Source of the DNA: Cetobacterium ceti
GTDB taxonomy: Bacteria; Fusobacteriota; Fusobacteriia; Fusobacteriales; Fusobacteriaceae
Direction of reading: 5' to 3'
DNA: 64,000 nt
Assembly: GCF_900167275.1 (NCBI RefSeq)
Contig: NZ_FUWX01000005.1
Coordinates: 186,001 to 250,000, forward strand
Shown in pieces: positions 17,516 to 26,304 of the stretch. The notes beneath the pieces were generated by a model, which searched no databases, was not told where the DNA came from, and saw only the letters and a list, made by a program, of their open reading frames with translations. The first letter of the stretch is position 1; the number at the start of each line of letters is the position of its first letter. A program made the translations under genes and the position numbers.

Positions 17516-19028
17516 GTTTACCACCCGCCATTAGAATTCCGATTTTTTCTTCATTTGCTTCTTCTCTATTTAAAACTCCTGTTATTTTTCCACCACACAT
17601 AACAGCTATTCTATCTGATAGATTAAGTATTTCAGATAATTCTGAAGAAACAACTAAAATTGCTTTTCCCTTAGCTTTTTCAGCTAATATCATTCTATGA
17701 ATGGATTCTATGGCTCCTATATCAACCCCTCTTGTAGGTTGAGCAACTATAATAAATTCATTCTTCTCCTTCTCTAACTCCCTAGCTACTACAACTTTTT
17801 GCTGATTTCCTCCAGAAAATCTACCAAAAAGAACTCCTATTTCTCTAGGCCTTATGTCATACTTTTCCATATAATTTAAAGCATTTTCCTTAAGTTTCTT
17901 TAAGTTTAATAATCCCTTTGAAGAATATCTATCCTGTTCTTGACCAAGGGCAAAGTTCTCCATTATTGTAAACTCTGATATAGCCGCTCTTTTATGTCTA
18001 TCTTCAGGAACATTTGCAACTCCTAAAAGAGATATATCTCTAGGAGATAATCCCACTGTATTTTTTCCATTTAAAACTATTTCTCCCTCATAGATATTTC
18101 CAAGACCTGTTAGAGCTTCTACTAAATCTCCCTGTCCACTTCCTTCAACTCCTGCTATACCTAATATTTCTCCCCTATTTATATAAAAATTAACTCCATT
18201 TACTTTAACAATCCCCTTGTTGTCCTTAACAAAAAGATTACTAACCTCTATTACTTTATTTCCTATTTCTACTTCAGGTCTTTCTGTAGTAAATAGTACG
18301 GCTCTCCCTACCATTGCATTTGCTATTCTTTCCTTTGTAGCCTCTGAAGTTGGGAATCCTTCCACATCTCTTCCTCTTCTAATTACAGTTATATTATCAG
18401 ATATATCTAATACTTCCTGTAGCTTATGAGAAATAAATATTATAGTTTTTCCCTCTGCTATTAAATTATCCATTATTTTGTATAACTCTTTTATTTCTTT
18501 TGGAGTTAATACTGCTGTAGGTTCATCAAAAACCAACAGATTAGCACCTTTAAATAAAATCTTTAATATTTCAACCCTTTGTTGCATTCCAATGGATAAA
18601 TCAGAAACTAAAACATCTGGATCTATTGACAATCCATATTTTTCAGAAACTTCCTTTACATCTTTTCTAGCTTTTTCAATATCTAGATTAAACCCTTTTT
18701 TTGGTTCTACTCCTAAAACCATGTTTTCTGCAACTGTTAATGTTGGAATTAACATGAAATGTTGATAAACCATTCCTATTCCCAATTTTGCTGCTTTTCC
18801 AGGACTATCTATTATAACCTCTTCCCCCTGATAAAAAATCTTACCAGAAGTTGGAGTGTACAATCCATTTAGCATCTTCATCAGTGTTGATTTACCCGCT
18901 CCATTCTCTCCTACAATTGCATGCTTCTCACCCTTTTTGACTTTCAAAGTGATATTATCATTTGCAACTACCTTACCACCTAGGAACGTCTTCCTAATAT
19001 TTTGCATTTCTAAGATATATTCGCTCAC
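17508..19028 (-). CDS. nupO: Two-domain nucleoside ABC transporter ATPase (NupO/YufO type)
   Basis: Sugar/nucleoside-type fused ABC ATPase, 506 aa. Domain 1 has Walker A GENGAGKST (near residue 38), signature LSIGMQQR and Walker B LLVFDEPTAVLT. Domain 2 has a degenerate Walker A GVEGSGQGD (near 292), signature FSGGNQQK and VAQPTRGVDIGA. This asymmetry is normal for the RbsA/YufO group. GTG start with GGAGG 7 nt upstream. It is first in the operon with nupP and nupQ. Confidence 0.9.
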   Translation of the reverse strand: MSEYILEMQNIRKTFLGGKVVANDNITLKVKKGEKHAIVGENGAGKSTLMKMLNGLYTPTSGKIFYQGEEVIIDSPGKAAKLGIGMVYQHFMLIPTLTVAENMVLGVEPKKGFNLDIEKARKDVKEVSEKYGLSIDPDVLVSDLSIGMQQRVEILKILFKGANLLVFDEPTAVLTPKEIKELYKIMDNLIAEGKTIIFISHKLQEVLDISDNITVIRRGRDVEGFPTSEATKERIANAMVGRAVLFTTERPEVEIGNKVIEVSNLFVKDNKGIVKVNGVNFYINRGEILGIAGVEGSGQGDLVEALTGLGNIYEGEIVLNGKNTVGLSPRDISLLGVANVPEDRHKRAAISEFTIMENFALGQEQDRYSSKGLLNLKKLKENALNYMEKYDIRPREIGVLFGRFSGGNQQKVVVARELEKEKNEFIIVAQPTRGVDIGAIESIHRMILAEKAKGKAILVVSSELSEILNLSDRIAVMCGGKITGVLNREEANEEKIGILMAGGKLD

Positions 19029-19126
19029 TTAGAATCCTCCCAAAAATTTTATTCATAATAAAATAGAACTTTATTCTTAAAAATTATTTTTTTTTAAAAC
19101 AGTTGATCCTATTAAACTACATATAA

Positions 19127-19155
19127 ATTATATATAATTCTCTATATTCCGTCAA
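19127..19155 (-). promoter_or_regulatory. Promoter of the nucleoside transporter operon
   Basis: Minus strand TTGACG (19150-19155), 17-base spacer, TATAAT (19127-19132). The predicted 5' leader before nupO is about 90 nt, AT-rich, with no riboswitch that I recognise. Confidence 0.65.
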
Positions 19156-19159
19156 TTGT

Positions 19160-20668
19160 TTATTCATTGTTCTTTAAAATTACAAAAGTCAAATCATCTA
19201 CTTGCTCATTTTCTCCCTTAAATTCATCTATTTTTTCAAGTATTTCTTTTTTTATTTCCTCAGCATTTTTATTTTTATTGGCATAAATTACATCTTTTAG
19301 TCTCTCTAAACCGAAAAGCTCTTTATTTAAATTTTCAGTTTCAGTTATTCCATCTGTGTAATAAACTACAATATCTCCCCTATCTAATTCCAATTCTCCC
19401 TGTCTATATTTATATCCTTTTAGGAAACCGATGGCCACTCCTTTTACTGAGTGCAGTTCAATTTCATCAGTTTTAGCCTTATAGACAATTAAAGGATTAT
19501 GTCCCGCATTGGAATAAGTTAATTTTCTTGTATCAAAATTATATTTTGTATGAAGCATAGTTATAAACATATCCTCTGTTATATCTGGATATATAATATT
19601 ATTTAAATGATTTAAATTCTCCTCTGGGTCTTTACCTTGTAGCTCTAAAGTTTTTAAAACAGCTCTACCTAAGGCCATTAAAAATGCTGCTGGAACTCCT
19701 TTTCCACTTACATCTGCTATGGTTATTGTAAATGTTCCATCCTCTAATAAACTATAGTCATAGTAGTCTCCTCCTATTTCCTTAGCTGGTTGGAAATAAT
19801 TAGCTACTTCTAATCCCATTATCTGATCTATATTCTTAGGTAAAATTCTTTTTTGAATTCTAGCTGCCACTTCTAATTCCTTTGAAATTCTTTCCTTAAT
19901 AAGTAAATCTGAATATATTTGAGCATTGTTTATAGCAATAGCTACCTGTATTGCCAAGGCTGAAACTGTTTCCTCATCACTATTTATTAATTTCGCATTA
20001 TCCTCTATTATAAAAATAACTCCTAATTCTTTTCCTTTTACCACTAATGGAGATACAATTACAGTTTCATCTGAGTCAATTTTAAATCCCTTTGCCAACT
20101 CATCATAAACTCTTTTATAATCCTGTTTAGTAAATTTTTTTAATATTTCAGGCGAATAATATAATTCTCCTCTAAAGTCAATATCTCCCTTTATTCTTTT
20201 ATTTAAAAGTCTTCCATCTTCCCACAGGTAAAGAGAGATCCTTTTTGCTCCAGTTAAAACAAAATAGGCATCTAAAATTATATTAATAATTTTCTCCAAT
20301 TCCATTATGGATAAAACAGTTCTTGATAAAGCATTTATATTAGATAAACTTGCAACCCTTCTTTCTAAGGCTTGGTTACTATATTCCAATTGAGTAGATT
20401 TACTAACCAAAGAGTTATAAGTTACTTCTAATTCTCTTCTATATTCACGTAATTCTCCTATGGAATTTTCTAGTTCCATCTCTTGTTTTATTATATCTGT
20501 TATGGTTTCCTTATATTCATCCTTTACAATATCAGGAACATCATCATAGATTTCCTTCTCACGTAAACTTCTTAAAATTTTTGAAATTTCCTTTATATTT
20601 TCCTTTTCCTGTTTTTTTAAAACTAAAAAGAAAATAACACACATTCCTACATATACTATATAATTCAT
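19160..20668 (-). CDS. GAF-SpoIIE (PP2C) serine phosphatase
   Basis: RsbU-like signalling phosphatase, 502 aa. An N-terminal membrane helix (about 2-17) leads to a coiled coil (about 20-110), a GAF-like sensor (about 115-255) and a C-terminal SpoIIE/PP2C domain (about 290-500). Metal-binding motifs are KEIGGDYYDY, IADVSGKGVPAAF and VDDLTFVIL. No anti-sigma factor or STAS partner is adjacent, so the target is unknown. It starts one base after the lipoprotein gene ends and is last in the rapZ-uvrC string. Confidence 0.88.
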   Translation of the reverse strand: MNYIVYVGMCVIFFLVLKKQEKENIKEISKILRSLREKEIYDDVPDIVKDEYKETITDIIKQEMELENSIGELREYRRELEVTYNSLVSKSTQLEYSNQALERRVASLSNINALSRTVLSIMELEKIINIILDAYFVLTGAKRISLYLWEDGRLLNKRIKGDIDFRGELYYSPEILKKFTKQDYKRVYDELAKGFKIDSDETVIVSPLVVKGKELGVIFIIEDNAKLINSDEETVSALAIQVAIAINNAQIYSDLLIKERISKELEVAARIQKRILPKNIDQIMGLEVANYFQPAKEIGGDYYDYSLLEDGTFTITIADVSGKGVPAAFLMALGRAVLKTLELQGKDPEENLNHLNNIIYPDITEDMFITMLHTKYNFDTRKLTYSNAGHNPLIVYKAKTDEIELHSVKGVAIGFLKGYKYRQGELELDRGDIVVYYTDGITETENLNKELFGLERLKDVIYANKNKNAEEIKKEILEKIDEFKGENEQVDDLTFVILKNNE

Positions 20669-21547
20669 TTAATTATTGCCTCCAGAAACATCTAGAGATT
20701 TCCAACTATTAAGATCAGATATTTCTAACCCCATAGTATTTACTGTTTTTGTTTTTTCTAAATCTAAATTTATTATTTCACTGTTAAAATCAAAATTTCT
20801 AAATCCTTCTAAGTCTTTTCCTTCATTCCCTGGATAAAAAACTATTTTATTATTTTTAATTTCATATCCAGAATATCCTTTTTTACTAATTATTAATAAA
20901 TTACTTTTTACCCCTTGGATTTTATCAGAAAAATAAATTCCATTTTCTAAATTTTTAAATTCATTATCATAGGAAAATATAAAGTTTTTAAAGTTTGTTT
21001 TTAAAGCCTCTTTCAATTCCTTTCTTTCTATTAATAAGTCTGTTATTATTTTTTCCTTATCTAGTTCTGTATAATAGCTATTTCCATCATACTCCTCTGC
21101 TCTTTCTTCTAAGGTTAATAGTAAATAGTATTGTCTATTAATATTTTCTTGTATCTCTCCTCCACCTTTAGGAACATCTATATCTTCTGTAAGTACTTTT
21201 AAACTATTTCTTTCCTCTTCATTTAAATCAGCTCCTGATTTAAATGCCAGTTTTTCCTCTCCATATCCTCCATTATTTATAATAGATAGAATATCTTTTC
21301 CCATCTCCACAGGAACTATATAGTTTTTATGAGGATTTTTATTTAAAAACTTCTTAAAATTATTTAAATAATCTAATTTATCCTGTTGATTATCAGGATA
21401 ATTTAATTTATAAAAATATAAGTTATAATCCCCTTCTTTTATTTCACTAGAAAAAGCCACTCTTTCATGTAAATCTTTTCTCAAAACTATATCACTGCAC
21501 CCTCCTAGTAAAACTACTACTCCACATATTAAAAGTAATTTTTTCAT
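20669..21547 (-). CDS. Lipoprotein of unknown function
   Basis: A 292-aa protein with a signal peptide and lipobox (LLICGVVVLLGGCSD, lipidated Cys at residue 16). The rest is hydrophilic and charged with no domain I recognise. Placed between uvrC and the PP2C phosphatase with 10-base and 0-base gaps, it is probably cotranscribed with both. A sensory or envelope link to the phosphatase is possible but only inferred from position. Confidence 0.75.
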   Translation of the reverse strand: MKKLLLICGVVVLLGGCSDIVLRKDLHERVAFSSEIKEGDYNLYFYKLNYPDNQQDKLDYLNNFKKFLNKNPHKNYIVPVEMGKDILSIINNGGYGEEKLAFKSGADLNEEERNSLKVLTEDIDVPKGGGEIQENINRQYYLLLTLEERAEEYDGNSYYTELDKEKIITDLLIERKELKEALKTNFKNFIFSYDNEFKNLENGIYFSDKIQGVKSNLLIISKKGYSGYEIKNNKIVFYPGNEGKDLEGFRNFDFNSEIINLDLEKTKTVNTMGLEISDLNSWKSLDVSGGNN

Positions 21548-21557
21548 AACTCCTCCA

Positions 21558-23324
21558 TTAATCTCCCTGTAATTTTTTCTTTAAATTTATTGCTATTTTT
21601 TCAGGGATAACTTCACTTAACTCTTCCACTGTTACTTTTTTTATTTTTTCTACAGAACCATATTTCTTAAGAAGTAATTCTCTTCTTTTAGGTCCTATTC
21701 CCTCTACTTCATCTAACTGACTACTTATTATTCTTTTAGATCTTAATAATCTATGATAAGTTATTCCAAATCTATGAGCTTCGTCCCTTAGTCTTTGTAA
21801 AATCTTTAATGATTCATCTCTATGACTAAAAATATAGGGTTCACTTTCTCCATATTTAAATATTAACTCCTCTTTTTTTGCAATACTAATTAAATCTATA
21901 TATTGTAATTTATCTAAATCTTCTAATATTTTTCCTACAGCATTTATTTGACCCAATCCTCCATCTATTAAAATCAAATCTGGAAAATCTTTCTTATCTA
22001 ATTTTCCATATCTTCTTTCAATAACTTCTCTCATCATTTGAAAATCATCAGGTGTATCCTTACTTCTAATCTTAAATTTTCTATAATTTTTTTTACTACT
22101 TTTTCCCCAAAGGGCAACACTCATAGATGCCACTGCATCCTTTCCCTGAATATTAGAAATGTCAAAACACTCTATTCTTATGGGAAATTTTTTCAGGTTT
22201 AATTTATTATATAATTTTTTTAACCCCTCTTCTACAATATCTTTTTTTAAATAATATCTTTCTATAAATTCCAATAAATTTTTAAATGTCATATTTAAAA
22301 GTTCTTTTTTTCTACCTGCTTTTGGAATAGTCACTTGAACTTTTTTCTTTTTCTTTAAAGTTAAATACTCTTCAATTACCTCTTTATCATCACTATATAT
22401 TTCTGATAAAATTATCTCCTTCGGTATGGGAAATTTTTCATAGTATGAAAATAAAATATCTCTATTTATATTTTCATATATTTTATTTTTTAAATCAATT
22501 TCAATAGATTGATTTCCTAAAATTTTTCCCTCTCTAATATTAAATCCATAGATAAAGCACCTTTCATTTTCCACAATAAATGTAAATGTATCCTCATCTA
22601 AATCTCTTCCCATATCTATAATTTGATTTTTCAAAGTCATTTCAATTTTATTTTTTTGCTCTCTATAGACTATAGCCCTTTCGAATTCCATATTTTTTCC
22701 AGCTATCTTCATTTTCTCTTCTAAATCTTTTATAACCTCTTGTCCATTACCTTTTAATATTTTTCTCAAAATTTCTATGTTTTTATTATACTCTTCATCT
22801 ATATTTTTATATTTACAAGGTCCTAAACAAGTTTTCATATAGTATCTTAAACAAGGTCTATCATAGATTTTTTCCATATCTCTATTACAATCTCTTATTT
22901 TAAGTAAATTTAACAAAGTTTTCTTTAAATTTATTCCTCCAAAGGGATAAGGTCCATAATATTCTCCTTTTCCTTCATCTAAATCCTTTGTACTTCTAGT
23001 TATAGATAACTTCGGAAATTTCTCCTTAGAAATTTTTAAATAGGGGTAAGTTTTTTTATCCTTTAATAAAATATTAAATTTAGGATTATATTTTTTTATA
23101 AGATTATTCTCTAAAATTAAAGCATCTAGTTCACTATTACAAATAATATAATCTATATTTTCAATATTTTTAACTAATTCCTTTGTTTTATTATCTTCAT
23201 GATGTCTATTAAAATAAGAGCTAACTCTCCTTTTTAAATTCTTAGCTTTCCCTACATAAATAACTACACCATTATTTTTCATTAAATAAACTCCTGGTTT
23301 TTCAGGAAAATTATCTAATTCCAA
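21558..23324 (-). CDS. uvrC: Excinuclease ABC subunit C
   Basis: UvrC makes the 3' and 5' incisions of nucleotide excision repair. Length 588 aa. The GIY-YIG-type N-terminus (FPEKPGVYLMKNNGVVIYVGKAKNL) is at 5-30. A UVR motif is near 210 (FERAIVYREQKNKIE). The RNase H-like domain includes ECFDISNIQGKDAVASM and PDLILIDGGLGQINA. A C-terminal HhH pair ends it (LDEVEGIGPKRRELLLKKYGS, in part). TTG start with a GGAGGAG site upstream; overlaps rapZ by 10 bases. Confidence 0.95.
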   Translation of the reverse strand: MELDNFPEKPGVYLMKNNGVVIYVGKAKNLKRRVSSYFNRHHEDNKTKELVKNIENIDYIICNSELDALILENNLIKKYNPKFNILLKDKKTYPYLKISKEKFPKLSITRSTKDLDEGKGEYYGPYPFGGINLKKTLLNLLKIRDCNRDMEKIYDRPCLRYYMKTCLGPCKYKNIDEEYNKNIEILRKILKGNGQEVIKDLEEKMKIAGKNMEFERAIVYREQKNKIEMTLKNQIIDMGRDLDEDTFTFIVENERCFIYGFNIREGKILGNQSIEIDLKNKIYENINRDILFSYYEKFPIPKEIILSEIYSDDKEVIEEYLTLKKKKKVQVTIPKAGRKKELLNMTFKNLLEFIERYYLKKDIVEEGLKKLYNKLNLKKFPIRIECFDISNIQGKDAVASMSVALWGKSSKKNYRKFKIRSKDTPDDFQMMREVIERRYGKLDKKDFPDLILIDGGLGQINAVGKILEDLDKLQYIDLISIAKKEELIFKYGESEPYIFSHRDESLKILQRLRDEAHRFGITYHRLLRSKRIISSQLDEVEGIGPKRRELLLKKYGSVEKIKKVTVEELSEVIPEKIAINLKKKLQGD

Positions 23325-24187
23325 TTGTCCATCTCCTCCTCCCTATGGGAAATATATACCTTGGCCTCATGAACATTTCCAGCTAAATCTTCCTTTAATT
23401 TATTTGCAAATGTTACTGATCTATGTTTTCCACCACTACATCCTATTCCTATGGAAAAATGTTTTTTCCCATCCCCAATATAATGTGGTATTAAAAACAT
23501 CACCATATCAATTAATTTCTCATAATACTCCTTAGAAATTGGAAAGGACATTACATAATCAGAAACTTCTTTGTCACATCCTGTTTTTTCTTTTAAATCA
23601 TCTATATAATAGGGATTTGGCAATATTCTCACATCAAATAGTAAATCTATATCCACTGGTATTCCATATTTAAATCCAAATGATTGAATATGTATATTTA
23701 TATCTTCTCCATCATCTAAATGAGCTACTTTTCTTATTTTTTCAGCCAAATGTTTTGGCTTTAAACTAGAACTATCTATAACTATATTTGCCTTTTCTTT
23801 TATATCAGCCATAATTTCTCTTTCAAGTTCAATAGATTCTAATAGGGTAGTCATTTCTAAGGGATGTTTTCTTCTTGTTAAATTATATCTGTTTAATATT
23901 TTTTCATTTGTAGCTTCTAGAAATATTAAAGTATAATTTATTTTCATTAAATTTATTTTATTTAAAAAATCTAAAAATTCCTTTGTGTTATGAATAGAAC
24001 GAATATCTATTCCTAACCCAACTCTATTTATATCCATATCTTTTAGCTGCGTCTCTACATTATCTATAAAAAATCCTGCTATTTTACAAGGAATATTATC
24101 CATTGTAAAATAACCCATATCCTCTAAAACATTTAATGCAGCTGTTTTTCCTGCACCACTTAATCCCGTTAATATTATTAATTTCAT
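23315..24187 (-). CDS. rapZ: RNase adapter / nucleotide-binding protein RapZ (YvcJ)
   Basis: RapZ/YvcJ family P-loop protein, 290 aa. Walker A GLSGAGKTAAL is at residues 7-17. The C-terminal block SIGIGCSGGKHRSVTFANKL, near 250, forms the ligand-binding part. In E. coli it guides RNase E to GlmZ; in Gram-positives it binds nucleotides and UDP-GlcNAc. Which role applies here is open. It is first in a string with uvrC. Confidence 0.93.
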   Translation of the reverse strand: MKLIILTGLSGAGKTAALNVLEDMGYFTMDNIPCKIAGFFIDNVETQLKDMDINRVGLGIDIRSIHNTKEFLDFLNKINLMKINYTLIFLEATNEKILNRYNLTRRKHPLEMTTLLESIELEREIMADIKEKANIVIDSSSLKPKHLAEKIRKVAHLDDGEDINIHIQSFGFKYGIPVDIDLLFDVRILPNPYYIDDLKEKTGCDKEVSDYVMSFPISKEYYEKLIDMVMFLIPHYIGDGKKHFSIGIGCSGGKHRSVTFANKLKEDLAGNVHEAKVYISHREEEMDNWN

Positions 24188-24250
24188 AATGCCCCCTATT
24201 CTTCACAGTATACTTCTTTTCAAATTATACTAAATTTAATAGGGATATAC

Positions 24251-24280
24251 AAAAAAAAGAGTGAATTTCTCACTCTTTTT
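24251..24280 (-). terminator. Terminator after argS
   Basis: Stem AAGAGTGA/TCACTCTT with a short loop, followed by a T run on the minus strand, just beyond the argS stop at 24288. Confidence 0.75.
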
Positions 24281-24287
24281 AATAAAA

Positions 24288-26000
24288 TTACATTCTCTCT
24301 AATGTTTTTATTCCTAATAATCCTAATCCAGCTTTTAAAACTTCAGCTGTTTTACTAGCTAATAATTCTCTTGAATATAAAATTTCATCCTCTTGATTTA
24401 GTATAGGACATGCATTATAAAAACTATTAAACTTTTTAGATACTTCAAATAAGTAATCTGCAACTAAGTTTGGTCTACAAGAATCTGCTGCTTTTAATAC
24501 CACAGTTGGGAACTGTAATAATTGAGCTGCTAAGTTTCTTTCAGCCTTATCTTTAAAGATAATTTTTGCATCTTCATTTAAAGGTTTTCCTTCTGCTTCT
24601 CCTCTTCTTAAGATAGATTTAATTCTAGCATAAGAATATTGTAAATAAGGAGCTGTATTTCCTTCAAAACTTAATATTTTATCCCATTCAAAAATAATAG
24701 GACTCTGTCTATTTTGAGAAAGATCCGCATATTTTATAGCTCCTAAAGCTACAACTTCTCCTATATTATCTTTTTCTTCAGAAGATAAATCTGGATTCTT
24801 TTCTTCAACTATTTCAAGAGCTCTTCTTTTTCCCTCTTCAATTAATTCTTCTAATCTAATTACGTTTCCTTTTCTAGTTGAAAATACTCCATCAGCAAAT
24901 CTCATTATTCCAAACCACACATGCTGCTTTTCAACATTCCAACCTAGCATATCAGTAATTCTGAAAAATTGTCTAAAGTGGTCTTGCTGTCTCTCATCTG
25001 TTACATATATTAATTTATTTACATTATAGTTTTCTTTTCTAAATTTAACAGTTGCTATATCTGAAGTTGCATATAGGAAAGCTCCGTCTTTCTTTTGAAT
25101 AATACATGGATGTAATTTTTCCTCTTCAGGGAAAAATACAACTTTTGCCCCTTGATCTTCAACTGCAATCTCTTTACTTGTTAATTCTTCAACAACACCT
25201 GGCATTACATTATGATAAAATGACTCTCCATAATATGTATCAAAATCTATATCCATTCTTTTATATAATTTTCCATATTCATCTAGAGAAACTTTTATAA
25301 ACTCTTGCCATAGTCTATAATTTTCTTCATCACCATCTTGTAATTTCTTTAACTCTTCTCTAGCTTCATCCTCTAATTCTGGGTGATCTTCACTAGCCTT
25401 TGAAAATTCTACATATACTCTTTCTAATTCCTCAATAGGATTAGCCTTATAAGCTTCTTGGTTTAACCATTTTCTATATCCCACAATAAGTTTTCCAAAT
25501 TGTGTTCCCCAATCTCCAATATGGTTATCTGCAACTACATTATATCCTAAGAATCTATACATTCTTTTTATTGAATCTCCAATTATTGTAGATCTCAAAT
25601 GTCCTATATGCATTCTCTTTGCTATATTAGGTGATGAGTAATCTATAATTACATCTCCCTCTGTGTTTAAGCCAAGAAACTCATACTTTTCTCTCATAAT
25701 TTTACTTACAATATTTCCTAGGAATTCATCCTTTAAAAATATATTTATAAATCCAGGTCCTGCAATTTCTAATTTATCTATAGTATCGTTTTCAACTAAG
25801 TTAGCTACAATATTTTCTGCAATGGCTCTAGGATTTCCACCTAAAATTTTTGAATTCATCATTGCAAAGTTAGTTTGATAATCTCCAAACTTTTCATTTG
25901 TAGCAACAGTAATTTCAACTGGTCTTGTCTCTTTATCCCCATATATCTTTTTAACAGTTTCATTTAAAATCCCTGCTATTTGATTTTCTAAAGTTAGCAC
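24288..26000 (-). CDS. argS: Arginyl-tRNA synthetase
   Basis: Class I aminoacyl-tRNA synthetase, 570 aa. The N-terminal additional domain (about 1-110) precedes the HIGH motif in KRMHIGHLRSTIIGD near 130. The KMSKS loop is replaced by FSTRKGNVI, as in many ArgRS enzymes. The DALR anticodon-binding domain closes the protein, ending LLGIKTLERM. It follows the ncRNA gene and has its own terminator. Confidence 0.95.
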   Translation of the reverse strand: MLTLENQIAGILNETVKKIYGDKETRPVEITVATNEKFGDYQTNFAMMNSKILGGNPRAIAENIVANLVENDTIDKLEIAGPGFINIFLKDEFLGNIVSKIMREKYEFLGLNTEGDVIIDYSSPNIAKRMHIGHLRSTIIGDSIKRMYRFLGYNVVADNHIGDWGTQFGKLIVGYRKWLNQEAYKANPIEELERVYVEFSKASEDHPELEDEAREELKKLQDGDEENYRLWQEFIKVSLDEYGKLYKRMDIDFDTYYGESFYHNVMPGVVEELTSKEIAVEDQGAKVVFFPEEEKLHPCIIQKKDGAFLYATSDIATVKFRKENYNVNKLIYVTDERQQDHFRQFFRITDMLGWNVEKQHVWFGIMRFADGVFSTRKGNVIRLEELIEEGKRRALEIVEEKNPDLSSEEKDNIGEVVALGAIKYADLSQNRQSPIIFEWDKILSFEGNTAPYLQYSYARIKSILRRGEAEGKPLNEDAKIIFKDKAERNLAAQLLQFPTVVLKAADSCRPNLVADYLFEVSKKFNSFYNACPILNQEDEILYSRELLASKTAEVLKAGLGLLGIKTLERM

Positions 26001-26030
26001 TTATACATTCCTCCTTGTTTATATAATAAT

Positions 26031-26055
26031 AAAAAAGGGACTTAAAATAAGTCCC
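26031..26055 (-). terminator. Terminator of the structured ncRNA
   Basis: Minus strand GGGACTT-ATTTT-AAGTCCC followed by six T: a 7-bp perfect stem, upstream of argS. Confidence 0.85.
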
Positions 26056-26263
26056 CTAAGAATAAATCCAGTCTACCGCCTTCCATACGGTTTTGGTCGC
26101 CATTAAAAATAAGTGGTAGTCAGATATTACTAGCATACAGAGTCCGTAAGACCAAAGTCCCCGTGACAAACCTGAGTTACTTGCAACAGAGCCAACCCCC
26201 GCGACGACCTTAGGCCCAAAACCTCAAGAAATAGCGAGTAGACCAGAAATCCTTATTCCTATT
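26031..26263 (-). ncRNA. Independently transcribed structured RNA, 6S-like candidate
   Basis: About 230 nt between aspS and argS, much less AT-rich than its flanks and without a meaningful ORF. It has its own near-consensus promoter and a strong terminator. The folded part runs roughly 26068-26242. A closing helix GTCTAC/GTAGAC encloses a loop, then a helix in which GGTTTT and, after an 8-base bulge, GGTCGTC pair with the continuous strand GGCGACCAAAACC. I do not see the diagnostic motifs of RNase P, SRP RNA or tmRNA. An elongated closed stem fits 6S RNA best, but the identity is unproven. Confidence 0.7.
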
Positions 26264-26269
26264 AATGGG

Positions 26270-26298
26270 ATTATATCACTATTAATAGTTTTTTTCAA
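26270..26298 (-). promoter_or_regulatory. Promoter of the structured ncRNA
   Basis: Minus strand TTGAAA (26293-26298), 17-base spacer, TATAAT (26270-26275). It lies just after the aspS stop, giving a predicted start at about 26263. Confidence 0.8.
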
Positions 26299-26304
26299 CA
26301 AAAA

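Noticed and set aside
26041-26260. T-box or other riboswitch controlling argS
   Set aside because: There is no T-box consensus, and the strong terminator plus separate promoter fit a stand-alone RNA; a leader role cannot be fully excluded.
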